From Acidicapsa acidisoli (GTDB lineage Bacteria > Acidobacteriota > Terriglobia > Terriglobales > Acidobacteriaceae), in NCBI RefSeq assembly GCF_025685625.1, contig NZ_JAGSYI010000005.1, forward strand, positions 124,001-188,000: a stretch of DNA of 64,000 bases, written 5' to 3'. The translations under genes and the position numbers were made by a program. The notes under the pieces were generated by a model that saw only the letters and a program-made list of their open reading frames with translations, had not been told where the DNA came from and searched no databases. Within the stretch, counting starts at the first letter, position 1, and every line of letters begins with the position of its first letter. Shown piece by piece: positions 25,571 through 33,435 of the stretch.

Positions 25571-27370
25571 ATGCTTCAGTTCGGAATGACCTCAAACCTC
25601 GCCAGCGGCGTGCTGTCTCAGGCAGCAGCCGTTTTCCTGGCAAACGGTGCGCCTTCGCTGGCCCACCTGGGCCTGCTCGACATCGCGGTGATCGCGATTT
25701 ACTTCGTGATGGTCATCTGGATCGGCTATTACCTGAAATCGAAGGCAAGTACCAGCGAAGAATTCTTCATGGCCGGCCGCGAAATGACGGCATGGATCGC
25801 CGGGTTGAGCTTCGTCTCCGCCAACCTGGGCTCGCTGGAACTGATGGGCTGGGCCGGCTCGGCGTACCAGTACGGCATTCTGGCTGCGCACTGGTACTGG
25901 ATCGGCGCGATTCCCGCCATGCTGTTTCTGGGCATGGTGATGATGCCCTTCTACTACGTCTGTAAGACCCACTCGGTGCCGGGGTATCTCAAGATGCGCT
26001 TCGGGCAGGCGTCGAGCGTGGTGGCGGCTTTCTCGTTCGCGTTCATGACCGTCCTGATGAGCGGGGTGAACATGTTCGCCATGGCCGAGGTGATGAAGGT
26101 CGTGTTGGGCTGGGACCTGAACTTTTCGATCATCGTCTCTTCAGTGGCCGTCGCGGCTTATGTGGCCCTGGGAGGGTTGCGCTCGGCGATCTTCAACGAG
26201 GTGCTGCAGTTTGTGCTTATCTGGGGCGGGGCGCTGCTGGTGCCGATCCTGGGCCTGATCGAAGCAGGCGGCTGGACAGGGCTGAAGACGAAGATCGCGC
26301 ACAATATCGCGACGGGCGCGATCCCGATGGGCGACTACACACACATGTGGCGCAGCATGGGCCACTTTCAGGACAATCCGATGGGCGTGCACTGGACGGG
26401 CATCGTCTTCGGTCTCGGATTTGCCATCAGCTTCGGTTACTGGACCACCGATTTTCTTGTCGTCCAGCGCGTTCTTGCCGCTAACAGCCTGCGCTCAGCG
26501 CGGATGGCTCCGATTATCGGCTCCTTTTTCAAGATGGCCGTGCCCTTTATCGTGATTCTGCCCGGCCTGCTTGGCCTGGTCGTCCTGCAGAACCCGGACG
26601 GCAGCCTGATGAAGTTGGTTGGCGAAGACATAGTGAAGGCTAATCCGGCTGCGGGCCTGCACAGTTACAACGAAGTATTGCCGCTGATGCTGGTGCGCTA
26701 TTGCAGCCCCGGCCTGCTAGGACTTGGAATCACAGCGCTGATTGCCGGATTCATGAGCGGCATGGCAGGCAATGTAAGCGCCTTTTCCGCGGTATGGACC
26801 TACGATATCTACCAGCCGCTGATCAACAAGAGAGCGAAGGACGAGCACTATGTCGCCGTCGGACGCTGGGCAACGATTCTTGGCGTGATCATTTCGATCT
26901 TTGCGGCCTACATGGTGATGAATGCCAAGGGCATTATGGACTACGTGCAGGCGCTCTTCAGCTTCTTTATTGCGCCGCTGCTGGGCGCTGTGCTGATGGG
27001 CATGTTCTGGAAGCGGGCCACGGCGGCAGGCGGTTTCTGGGGGCTGCTGACAGGCACGCTAACTTCGATTGGGCTGTTTGCGTGGGTGAAGGCAGACCCT
27101 TCGGCTCTGCGTTATGTGGCCTTATCGCCCTATGCGAAGGACATGGCAGAGAATATGTACCGCGCGCTTTGGTCGATCAGCGTGACCTTCATCGTGATCT
27201 TTGTCGTCAGTATGTTTGGCAAGGCGCGTCCGGTCGCGGAGTTGGATGGCCTTGTATACGGCGCTACCAAGATTCCGAAAGAAGAGCCGGTTCCCTTCTA
27301 TAAGAATGAGTGGTACTGGGCAGCCGTGGCCATCGTGGCGTTTGTCGGTCTTCAAATCATGTTCTGGTAA
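25571..27370 (+). CDS. Sodium:solute symporter (SSS family)
   Basis: The protein has 599 residues and about thirteen to fourteen membrane spans. SSS features include IAIYFVMVIWIGYYLKSKAS with EEFFMAGREMTAWIAG after span 1, LGLIEAGGW, ALIAGFMSGMAGNVSAFSAVWTYDIY (cut) and the C-terminal span before the stop. The arrangement resembles SglT and related sodium/sugar symporters. It imports a solute, probably a sugar or sugar derivative, with sodium. It is first in an apparent operon with a mini-membrane protein (11 bases downstream), a fucose-isomerase-like enzyme and an M24-fold protein, which suggests a deoxy or rare sugar substrate. That assignment rests on neighbours only. Confidence 0.92.
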   Translation: MLQFGMTSNLASGVLSQAAAVFLANGAPSLAHLGLLDIAVIAIYFVMVIWIGYYLKSKASTSEEFFMAGREMTAWIAGLSFVSANLGSLELMGWAGSAYQYGILAAHWYWIGAIPAMLFLGMVMMPFYYVCKTHSVPGYLKMRFGQASSVVAAFSFAFMTVLMSGVNMFAMAEVMKVVLGWDLNFSIIVSSVAVAAYVALGGLRSAIFNEVLQFVLIWGGALLVPILGLIEAGGWTGLKTKIAHNIATGAIPMGDYTHMWRSMGHFQDNPMGVHWTGIVFGLGFAISFGYWTTDFLVVQRVLAANSLRSARMAPIIGSFFKMAVPFIVILPGLLGLVVLQNPDGSLMKLVGEDIVKANPAAGLHSYNEVLPLMLVRYCSPGLLGLGITALIAGFMSGMAGNVSAFSAVWTYDIYQPLINKRAKDEHYVAVGRWATILGVIISIFAAYMVMNAKGIMDYVQALFSFFIAPLLGAVLMGMFWKRATAAGGFWGLLTGTLTSIGLFAWVKADPSALRYVALSPYAKDMAENMYRALWSISVTFIVIFVVSMFGKARPVAELDGLVYGATKIPKEEPVPFYKNEWYWAAVAIVAFVGLQIMFW

Positions 27371-27381
27371 GGAGAGAAAAG

Positions 27382-27597
27382 ATGAAATCTACGGATATCT
27401 CAATCTGGTTTTTTATCGGCGTGCTCCTGACCATCTACGGGGTACTGATCCTGGGCTATGGGCTGTGGGAACTGATTACGGGCAACGTTGCTAATGTGGT
27501 TCTGGCCAATCTTCATGCGCCTGTGTGGTGGGGAGCTATCATGCTTGCGCTCGGGATCTTTTATTCGGTGCGGTTTCGTCCGGGCAAGGAGATTTGA
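27382..27597 (+). CDS. Small two-span membrane protein downstream of the symporter
   Basis: The protein has 71 residues with two hydrophobic segments (IWFFIGVLLTIYGVLILGYG and APVWWGAIMLALGIFYSV) joined by a short loop. ATG 27382 is preceded by AAGGAGAG, which overlaps the stop of the symporter gene, indicating translational coupling. An upstream start would put most of the protein inside the symporter gene and is not credible. The closeness suggests an accessory subunit of the symporter or a stabilising partner. I do not recognise a named family. Confidence 0.85.
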   Translation: MKSTDISIWFFIGVLLTIYGVLILGYGLWELITGNVANVVLANLHAPVWWGAIMLALGIFYSVRFRPGKEI

Positions 27598-27733
27598 CCG
27601 GGTACTTTAGCGGAGAGTGAGACTCGGCCAGCGCTGACGGCTCATCGATCCGAAACGATCAGTAATCACTCCTCAACAAGTAATCAAACAATCAGATCGA
27701 ATGAGACAGTCTCAATGACAAGGAGCAATTGAA

Positions 27734-29161
27734 ATGGCAGCGCAAAGGACAATGACCTACGGTGTGGTGGTAGGCAATCGCGGATTCTTCCCGGACCATC
27801 TTGCGAAGACGGGACGTGAAGAGATTATTACGGCGATTGAAGCGGCAGGAGCCAAGGCAATCGTGCTGACGGCACAGGAATCGAAGTTTGGCGCGGTTGA
27901 GACGTTTGCCGAAGCACAGCGCTGCGCTGAGCTTTTCAAGAAACACGCCGAGGAGATCGATGGCATCATCATCACGCTGCCCAACTTTGGCGACGAGCGC
28001 GGAGTAGCGGATGCGTTGCGTCTCTCCGGCCTCAAGGTACCCGTGCTGGTGCAGGCTACGCCCGATAAGAGCGATGCGATGACCATCGCTACGCGGCGGG
28101 ACAGCTTCTGCGGAAAGATGAGCGCCTGCAACAACCTGATGCAGTACGGGATTCCCTACTCGCTGACTACGCTGCACACAGAGGCTCCGGCTTCGCCTGA
28201 GTTCAAGGCGGATCTGGAGTGGTTTGGCGCGGTCTGCCGCGTTGTGAAAGGGCTCAAGAACCTGCGCATCGGCTCCATAGGCGCGCGTCCCCAGGCATTC
28301 AACACCGTCCGCTACTCCGAACGCATTCTGGAAACCAGCGGCATCTCGGTCATTCCGATCGATCTTTCTGAAATCCTAGGCCGCATCAACAAGATGGGCG
28401 ATATGGACGATGCCGCGCAAGCCAAGCTGGCGGCGATCAAGAGCTATGTCACGACCTCCGGCATTCCCGATGCCGCGCTGCTCAAGATGTCCAAGCTGGG
28501 CGCGGTGATCGATGGCTGGATGAAGGAAGTCGCGGTGACGATCTCCGCGGTGCAGTGCTGGACTTCGCTGGAGGAGTATTTCGGCGTTGTGCCCTGCACC
28601 ATCATGAGCATGATGTCCAACGACCTGATTCCATCGGCATGCGAGGTGGACGTGCCCGGCACGCTGAGCATGTACATGCTGGCGCTGGCTTCGGGCACAC
28701 CTTCTGCCCTGCTTGACTGGAACAACAACTACGGCAGCCATCCGGATAAGTGCGTGTGCTTCCATTGCTCTAACCTGCCGAAGCACTTCTTCAAGGAGGT
28801 CCGGATGGACTTCCAGGAGATCATCGCCGGGACGGTGGGCAAGGAGAACACATTCGGAACCTGCGTGGGCCGCGTCAAGAGCGGAGCGATGAGCTATGCA
28901 CGCTACTCGACGGACGACCGCCGGGGTGTTATTCGCGGGTATGTCGGGCCGGGCCAGTTCACGGACGATCCGCTGACGACCTTCGGCGGAGCCGGCGTTG
29001 CGGAGATTCCCAAGCTGCAGAAGCTGCTGAAGTATATCTGCCGCGAGGGCTTCGAGCATCATGTGGCTGCGAACTTCAGTGATGTGTCGAAGGCTGTGCA
29101 TGAGGCTGCCAGCCGCTATCTGGGTTGGGAGAGCTATTACCATCCCGGGCTTGAGGATTAA
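27734..29161 (+). CDS. L-fucose/L-arabinose isomerase family protein
   Basis: The protein has 475 residues and matches the two-domain fucose/arabinose isomerase fold. The N-terminal half has sugar-binding Rossmann-like segments (DGIIITLPNFGDERGVADAL) and the C-terminal half has the metal site region: ACEVDVPGTLSMYMLAL with a Glu, then LLDWNNNYG with an Asp, and CFHCSN. These enzymes convert an aldose to a ketose with Mn or Mg. The exact sugar cannot be told from sequence, and members of this family also include sugar-phosphate and uronate-type enzymes. AAGGAG lies before the ATG. It sits in the operon after the symporter and before the M24 protein and is followed by an intrinsic terminator. 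Confidence 0.87.
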   Translation: MAAQRTMTYGVVVGNRGFFPDHLAKTGREEIITAIEAAGAKAIVLTAQESKFGAVETFAEAQRCAELFKKHAEEIDGIIITLPNFGDERGVADALRLSGLKVPVLVQATPDKSDAMTIATRRDSFCGKMSACNNLMQYGIPYSLTTLHTEAPASPEFKADLEWFGAVCRVVKGLKNLRIGSIGARPQAFNTVRYSERILETSGISVIPIDLSEILGRINKMGDMDDAAQAKLAAIKSYVTTSGIPDAALLKMSKLGAVIDGWMKEVAVTISAVQCWTSLEEYFGVVPCTIMSMMSNDLIPSACEVDVPGTLSMYMLALASGTPSALLDWNNNYGSHPDKCVCFHCSNLPKHFFKEVRMDFQEIIAGTVGKENTFGTCVGRVKSGAMSYARYSTDDRRGVIRGYVGPGQFTDDPLTTFGGAGVAEIPKLQKLLKYICREGFEHHVAANFSDVSKAVHEAASRYLGWESYYHPGLED

Positions 29162-29177
29162 GTTGCGGTACGTCTCC

Positions 29178-29216
29178 CAGGGCGCTGGCGAAATCTGTCA
29201 GCGCCCTGTTTTCTTT
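29178..29216 (+). terminator. Intrinsic terminator after the isomerase gene
   Basis: A perfect 10-bp stem CAGGGCGCTG / CAGCGCCCTG (29178-29187 and 29199-29208) with an 11-base loop is followed by TTTTCTTT. It begins 17 bases after the isomerase stop and would reduce or block read-through into the M24 gene. Confidence 0.88.
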
Positions 29217-29269
29217 GTGGGAGATGGAACTGATAGATTGAAGAATATTTGAAGAGGGGAAAGCACTGG

Positions 29270-30424
29270 ATGAGTACGCGAATTCGCAGGAGCCTGGTTG
29301 TCAACGACGCTACGCTGGTCACAGAAGAAGCATGGAACGCTGAACTGGAGGCGAAACATAACCAGGTGGTTGAGTGGCTTCGCGCTGAGCGGCTTGATGG
29401 GCTTCTGCTCAGACGAAATGAGAATATCGCCTGGCTGACTGGCGGCGCAGTAGAGTTGCGCGTGCTCACTCCAAGCGAGACCGGTGTGGGCGCGTTGCTG
29501 GTGACTGACGAGGGCGCGCGCTACTACTTCACCACGGCCAACGAGGCTCCGCGGCTGCATGACGAAGAGTTCGGCTATCTCGACTTTGAGCCGGTGATCT
29601 TTCCCTGGTATGACAACGACACCGAAGACAAAGCGCTGCAACTCACGCGCGGCAAGCTCGCTTCGGACGTGCCTTTTCCTGGCAGCTTTCCTGCGCATAT
29701 CGCTCCGCTCCGGGCTGGATTGCAGGAGACGGAGATTGCCCGCTTTCGCTGGCTAGGCGCGCAGACCGCCGATGCGGTGACCGCGGTTTTGCAGCAGCTT
29801 GAGCCGGGACTGACCGAGTATGCGATGGAGGGTCAAGTGGCCGCCGCGCTGCTTAGCCGGGGGATTCTGCCGTCGGTCTACCTGATGGCCGTGGATGAAC
29901 GAATCTACAAGTACAAACATGCGGTTGCGCGTGGCAAGCATCTGGAGAAGTACGCCATGCTCAATCTTTGCGCGCGCAAATGGGGACTGACTGTTTCTAT
30001 CACCCGTTTTGCGCACTTCGGGGCACTCCCGGCAGAGCTGGCGGACCGCTTCCACGCCTCGGCGCAGGTCAATGCGGCGCTGCTCGACGCCAGCCGCGTT
30101 GGAGCCACCTCGGCGGAGCTGTTTCGCGTGGCGGCGGATGCTTATGCCCGCGAAGGCTTCGCCGGAGATGAGCAGTTGCATCACCAGGGCGGCGCGACGG
30201 GCTATGGGGAGCGCGAGTGGATCGCCACCCCCGATGGCCGGGAGACGGTGGTCAATCATCAGGCGTTTGCGTGGAATCCCAGCATTCGCGGCGGCAAGGT
30301 TGAAGACACGGTGCTGCTGCGCGACGGGCAGATTGAGTTGCTGACGCCTACGCCGGAGCTGCCGGCACTGGAGTCGAGCGCGAATGGGAACAGTTATCCG
30401 GCTACCGGGGTGTTGATACTCTAA
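29270..30424 (+). CDS. M24-fold (Xaa-Pro peptidase/creatinase-like) protein lacking metal ligands
   Basis: The protein has 384 residues. The N-terminal creatinase-like domain (ELEAKHNQVVEWLRAERLD, then NIAWLTGGAVELRVLT) and the pita-bread C-terminal domain are recognisable (FRWLGAQTADAVTAVLQQLEPG, ARGKHLEKYAMLNLC). In true M24 peptidases the metal is held by D, D, H, E and E. Here the first aspartate position reads LNLC, the second reads SITRF instead of SDITRT, and the glutamate of IEPG reads WNPS. Only the final glutamate (VEDTVLL) is clearly kept. Creatinase and related hydrolases use the fold without metal, so it may be one of those or a non-catalytic relative. ATG 29270 is preceded by GAGGGGA. 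A terminator precedes it. Confidence 0.8.
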   Translation: MSTRIRRSLVVNDATLVTEEAWNAELEAKHNQVVEWLRAERLDGLLLRRNENIAWLTGGAVELRVLTPSETGVGALLVTDEGARYYFTTANEAPRLHDEEFGYLDFEPVIFPWYDNDTEDKALQLTRGKLASDVPFPGSFPAHIAPLRAGLQETEIARFRWLGAQTADAVTAVLQQLEPGLTEYAMEGQVAAALLSRGILPSVYLMAVDERIYKYKHAVARGKHLEKYAMLNLCARKWGLTVSITRFAHFGALPAELADRFHASAQVNAALLDASRVGATSAELFRVAADAYAREGFAGDEQLHHQGGATGYGEREWIATPDGRETVVNHQAFAWNPSIRGGKVEDTVLLRDGQIELLTPTPELPALESSANGNSYPATGVLIL

Positions 30425-30455
30425 GTGGCTTTGGAGATTTTGGAGACGCTGTAGC

Positions 30456-31415
30456 CTAAGCCCTTGCAGACTTTGGCAGCAGCGTCAGCCTTGCTGTGAG
30501 CACGACCAGCGCCGTCCAGAGCACGTCTGCGCCCAGCAGGTGAATTACCTGCATCCAGACCGGCGCAAGCAGCCAGACGTCGAGCGCTCCAAGCAGATAC
30601 TGCACGGCAAGCAGAGCGACAACCAATGCGGAAAGACTGCGGTTGTCCCATGGCCCGCCACGGCGGGAGGCGCGAATCAGCACCCAGATGAGAAAGATGC
30701 TGGCCATGATTGCCACCGTGGGATGCGTCCAGCGCCAGCGTAGCAGCCAACTGCTTTCGGCAGAAAAATCCTGTTGGAGCGAGTTACCGAAGGAGGTCGC
30801 GGGGAACAAGGTGTCGCCGAGCGCGGCCATCGATCCGGTGACACCGACGATCATCACCGAGATCATGCCGACCGTAGTCCCGATGGGATGGTTAATGCGA
30901 ACGTCGCGCCAGCGAAGGCCGGTTTTACGCGCGAGAAAATGGGCGGCCATGGCGAGGGCAGCGACCAACAGTAGAGTATTCGAGAGATGCAGCGCCAGCA
31001 TGGGAGCGCGAAGCGGGGACTGGCTTTGTGCCGTGAGTCCAAGCTTCACAAGCAGCGCGCCGAGCAAACCCTCCGTCAACGTAAAGAAGACCGCAGCTCC
31101 TGCGGCCCACCGCGCCAGATGGCCTGAGATCGTCTTGCGCCAGGTCCAGGCGAGCAGGCCGAGGACAAAGATCAGGTCCAGAGCGGCAGTCACGCGGTGG
31201 GTGAATTCGATCATGGTTTGGATGGTGGGAGACTGCTGCAAAACAGTGCCGTTGCAAAGCGGCCAGTGATCGCCGCAACCCGCGCCTGAGCCGGTGGCGC
31301 GGACGATTGTGCCCCACAGGATGGTGGCGACAAAATATGCGAGAACGCCCCAGGCGAAGCGGCGCAGAGCGACCGGAGGCGTCCGGTCAGAGATGCTGAT
31401 GGCTGCGATGGTCAT
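30456..31415 (-). CDS. ctaA: Heme A synthase (COX15/CtaA family)
   Basis: The protein has 319 residues with about eight spans. The family features are GTIVRATGSGAGCGDHWPLCNG near the start (cut), IEFTHRVTAALDLI with its heme-ligand histidine, MLALHLSNTLLL, and WTHPTVAIM and VIHLLGADVLWTALVVL in the second half. The enzyme oxidises heme O to heme A for cytochrome oxidase in the inner membrane. AGGAGG lies 9 bases upstream of the ATG at 31415. Cytochrome oxidase and heme O synthase genes are not in this window, so it is an isolated copy. It converges with the M24 gene. Confidence 0.93.
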   Translation of the reverse strand: MTIAAISISDRTPPVALRRFAWGVLAYFVATILWGTIVRATGSGAGCGDHWPLCNGTVLQQSPTIQTMIEFTHRVTAALDLIFVLGLLAWTWRKTISGHLARWAAGAAVFFTLTEGLLGALLVKLGLTAQSQSPLRAPMLALHLSNTLLLVAALAMAAHFLARKTGLRWRDVRINHPIGTTVGMISVMIVGVTGSMAALGDTLFPATSFGNSLQQDFSAESSWLLRWRWTHPTVAIMASIFLIWVLIRASRRGGPWDNRSLSALVVALLAVQYLLGALDVWLLAPVWMQVIHLLGADVLWTALVVLTARLTLLPKSARA

Positions 31416-31672
31416 GGTGCAACGCCTCCTGCGCTTCTCTCCAGTTTAGACGACAAGCGGCCTGGGTTGCTGGAAAGCACTTTCCTCATGTGAGTTCCAA
31501 GTGAGTTGAATGAATCGCAAATCGGACCAACGCGATAAGTCCCGTAACTCCTCTTGTCTGCACCTACGACAAGAGTGGTATTTGCGTCCCGGGATTTCCT
31601 GCTACTACTAGGTGGGTATTCATTTCCAACTCCCAATCCATTTATGTCGGGCAATCGAAGAGGAGAAACTGG

Positions 31673-32083
31673 ATGTCCATGTTACTTCAGATCACGTGGA
31701 CGGGCATTCTGAGTCTGTATCTCGTGGAGTGCCGCGCATATTTTCGTGAGCGGAATCTGAGGAGTTGGGAAGGCATCGTTGGCCAGATTCATTTCGAGGC
31801 GAACGATCAGCGCCGCGACGATCTATCCTTCTGGGCTGAGTTCCTCGCCACGACGGAGGATCAGATGCACGAGCATTCGCGCAATTTCGGGCGCCTCTGG
31901 AGCCTGTTTCGAGACGCTCGCATCGTGCTCGAAATGACTGACTATGCGGAGCGCAACAACAATTTGGGGCCCGCGGCTGTTGAGCCTGCGGAGATTGCAT
32001 CGCTACGGGAGGATGCCATGCGCGTTCGCATTTCCACGGTCAGGACGCTTGCCGGATCGGTCTTACCCAGGTCACGCCACTAA
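31673..32083 (+). CDS. Hypothetical protein with N-terminal hydrophobic segment
   Basis: The protein has 136 residues. A GAGGAG sequence is placed 7 bases before ATG 31673, which supports the start. A short hydrophobic N-terminus (LLQITWTGILSLYLVE) could be a membrane anchor or signal. The rest is soluble, acidic and helical (HFEANDQRRDDLSFWAEFLA, EHSRNFGRLWSLFRDARIVL). No family is recognised. It converges with acetate kinase, and a 257-bp region separates it from heme A synthase on its left. Confidence 0.7.
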   Translation: MSMLLQITWTGILSLYLVECRAYFRERNLRSWEGIVGQIHFEANDQRRDDLSFWAEFLATTEDQMHEHSRNFGRLWSLFRDARIVLEMTDYAERNNNLGPAAVEPAEIASLREDAMRVRISTVRTLAGSVLPRSRH

Positions 32084-32168
32084 GTCGCAAGTAACTGAGC
32101 GGTGGCTTCCGAGTCAACTGGAAAGACTTATTTAGACAATTTCGGTTGAGAGCGCGTTTCACTCTGAC

Positions 32169-33407
32169 TTATTGCTGCGTCTCCAGCTGTTCTTTCAAGA
32201 GCCGGCAGACGTGATTGACGATCATCAGATCTTCTGCCGGAGGGATTACCAGCACGGTCGCCGATGAACCGCTGGCGGAGATTTTGGCTTCTCCGCGAGC
32301 CTGGTTCAACGTCGGATCGAGCAGAATGCCAAGCGGTTCAAGTCCCGCACATATCTCGGCCCGTGTGGCGGAATCATTCTCGCCGATGCCACCAGTGAAA
32401 ACGAGCATATCTAGGCCACCGAGAACGGCGACGTAGCTGCCGATGAACTTGCGAATGCTGTAGGTGAACTCATCGACTGCAAGACGGGCATCGGCGTTGC
32501 CCTCGGCGATAGCCCGGCGCAGTGAACGCATATCGTTTGTAAGTTTGCTTACGCCGAGCAGGCCCGATTGCTTGTTAACGATCTTTTCCAACTGATTCGC
32601 GGCGTCGACGGTGCTTGTAGCCCTACCGGCAAGGTCGCGCAGAATGTAGAGGAGGACGCCGGGATCGATGTCGCCTGTGCGGGAGCCGGAGATGATTCCG
32701 CCGGTGGGCGTGAGCCCCATGGAGGTATCAATGCTCTGCCCATCGAGAATGGCGGAGATCGAAGCGCCGTTGCCGAGATGCGCGACGATCAGGCGTGCGG
32801 GGACATATGGTTGTAAGTGGGCCACGATGGACTCACACGATAGTCCGTGCGCGCCAAAGCGGCGAATGCCCATCGCGCTGTATGCCTCCGGAATCGGCAA
32901 CTGGCGCGCGACTGGCCGCAGATTGCGATGAAAATAGCTGTCGAGACAGACGAAGTTGGGGACATCGGGAAATTCGCGCAGGACCTGCCGCATGATGTAG
33001 ATTGCGACCGGCGTATGCAGCGGCGCAAAGGCTGTGTACCGCTCCATTTCGTCAATCAGTTCCGGAGTGAGGCGTTGATTTTCAGTGACTGTCGGGCCGC
33101 CGCAGACCATGCGATGCCCGATCGCTGCCGGAGGCGGGAACGGCGGTTGCTTGAGCGCCTTCGCTATGAGCGCAAAGCCAGCATCCAGGTCAGGCACGAC
33201 CGGCGCTTCATCCACCAGCTTTGTGCCGTTGGCATCCTGAGCGTACGACTTGATCCAGAACTTGCCGCGATTCTCTCGCGCGTTTGCTCCGATATCTTCA
33301 ACTTCGCCTTCGAAGAGCTTCCGGCGCTCGCTTCCTGCTGCTTCATAGACAGAAAATTTGATCGAAGAGGAACCGCTGTTCAGCACCAGTACCGGCAAGG
33401 TCGCCAT
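32169..33407 (-). CDS. ackA: Acetate kinase
   Basis: The protein has 412 residues. Both family signatures are present: VLVLNSGSSSIKFSV at residues 6-20 and RRFGAHGLSCE with LIVAHLGNGASISAI further on. MGLTPTGGIISGSRTGDIDP and FTGGIGENDSA complete the acetate/phosphate site. It converts acetyl phosphate and ADP to acetate and ATP. The correct start is ATG 33407, with AGGAG just upstream. The frame stays open to 33584 but that part overlaps the end of phosphoketolase. It lies 28 bases after the phosphoketolase stop, a classic pair in which the acetyl phosphate made by phosphoketolase is used for ATP. Confidence 0.95.
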   Translation of the reverse strand: MATLPVLVLNSGSSSIKFSVYEAAGSERRKLFEGEVEDIGANARENRGKFWIKSYAQDANGTKLVDEAPVVPDLDAGFALIAKALKQPPFPPPAAIGHRMVCGGPTVTENQRLTPELIDEMERYTAFAPLHTPVAIYIMRQVLREFPDVPNFVCLDSYFHRNLRPVARQLPIPEAYSAMGIRRFGAHGLSCESIVAHLQPYVPARLIVAHLGNGASISAILDGQSIDTSMGLTPTGGIISGSRTGDIDPGVLLYILRDLAGRATSTVDAANQLEKIVNKQSGLLGVSKLTNDMRSLRRAIAEGNADARLAVDEFTYSIRKFIGSYVAVLGGLDMLVFTGGIGENDSATRAEICAGLEPLGILLDPTLNQARGEAKISASGSSATVLVIPPAEDLMIVNHVCRLLKEQLETQQ

Positions 33408-33435
33408 GAAAGCTCCTCGAAAGAAGAATGGATTA

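Noticed and set aside
28376-29143. A 255-codon minus-strand frame inside the isomerase.
   Set aside because: Antisense of the fucose-isomerase-like gene, no SD, His/Arg-rich.
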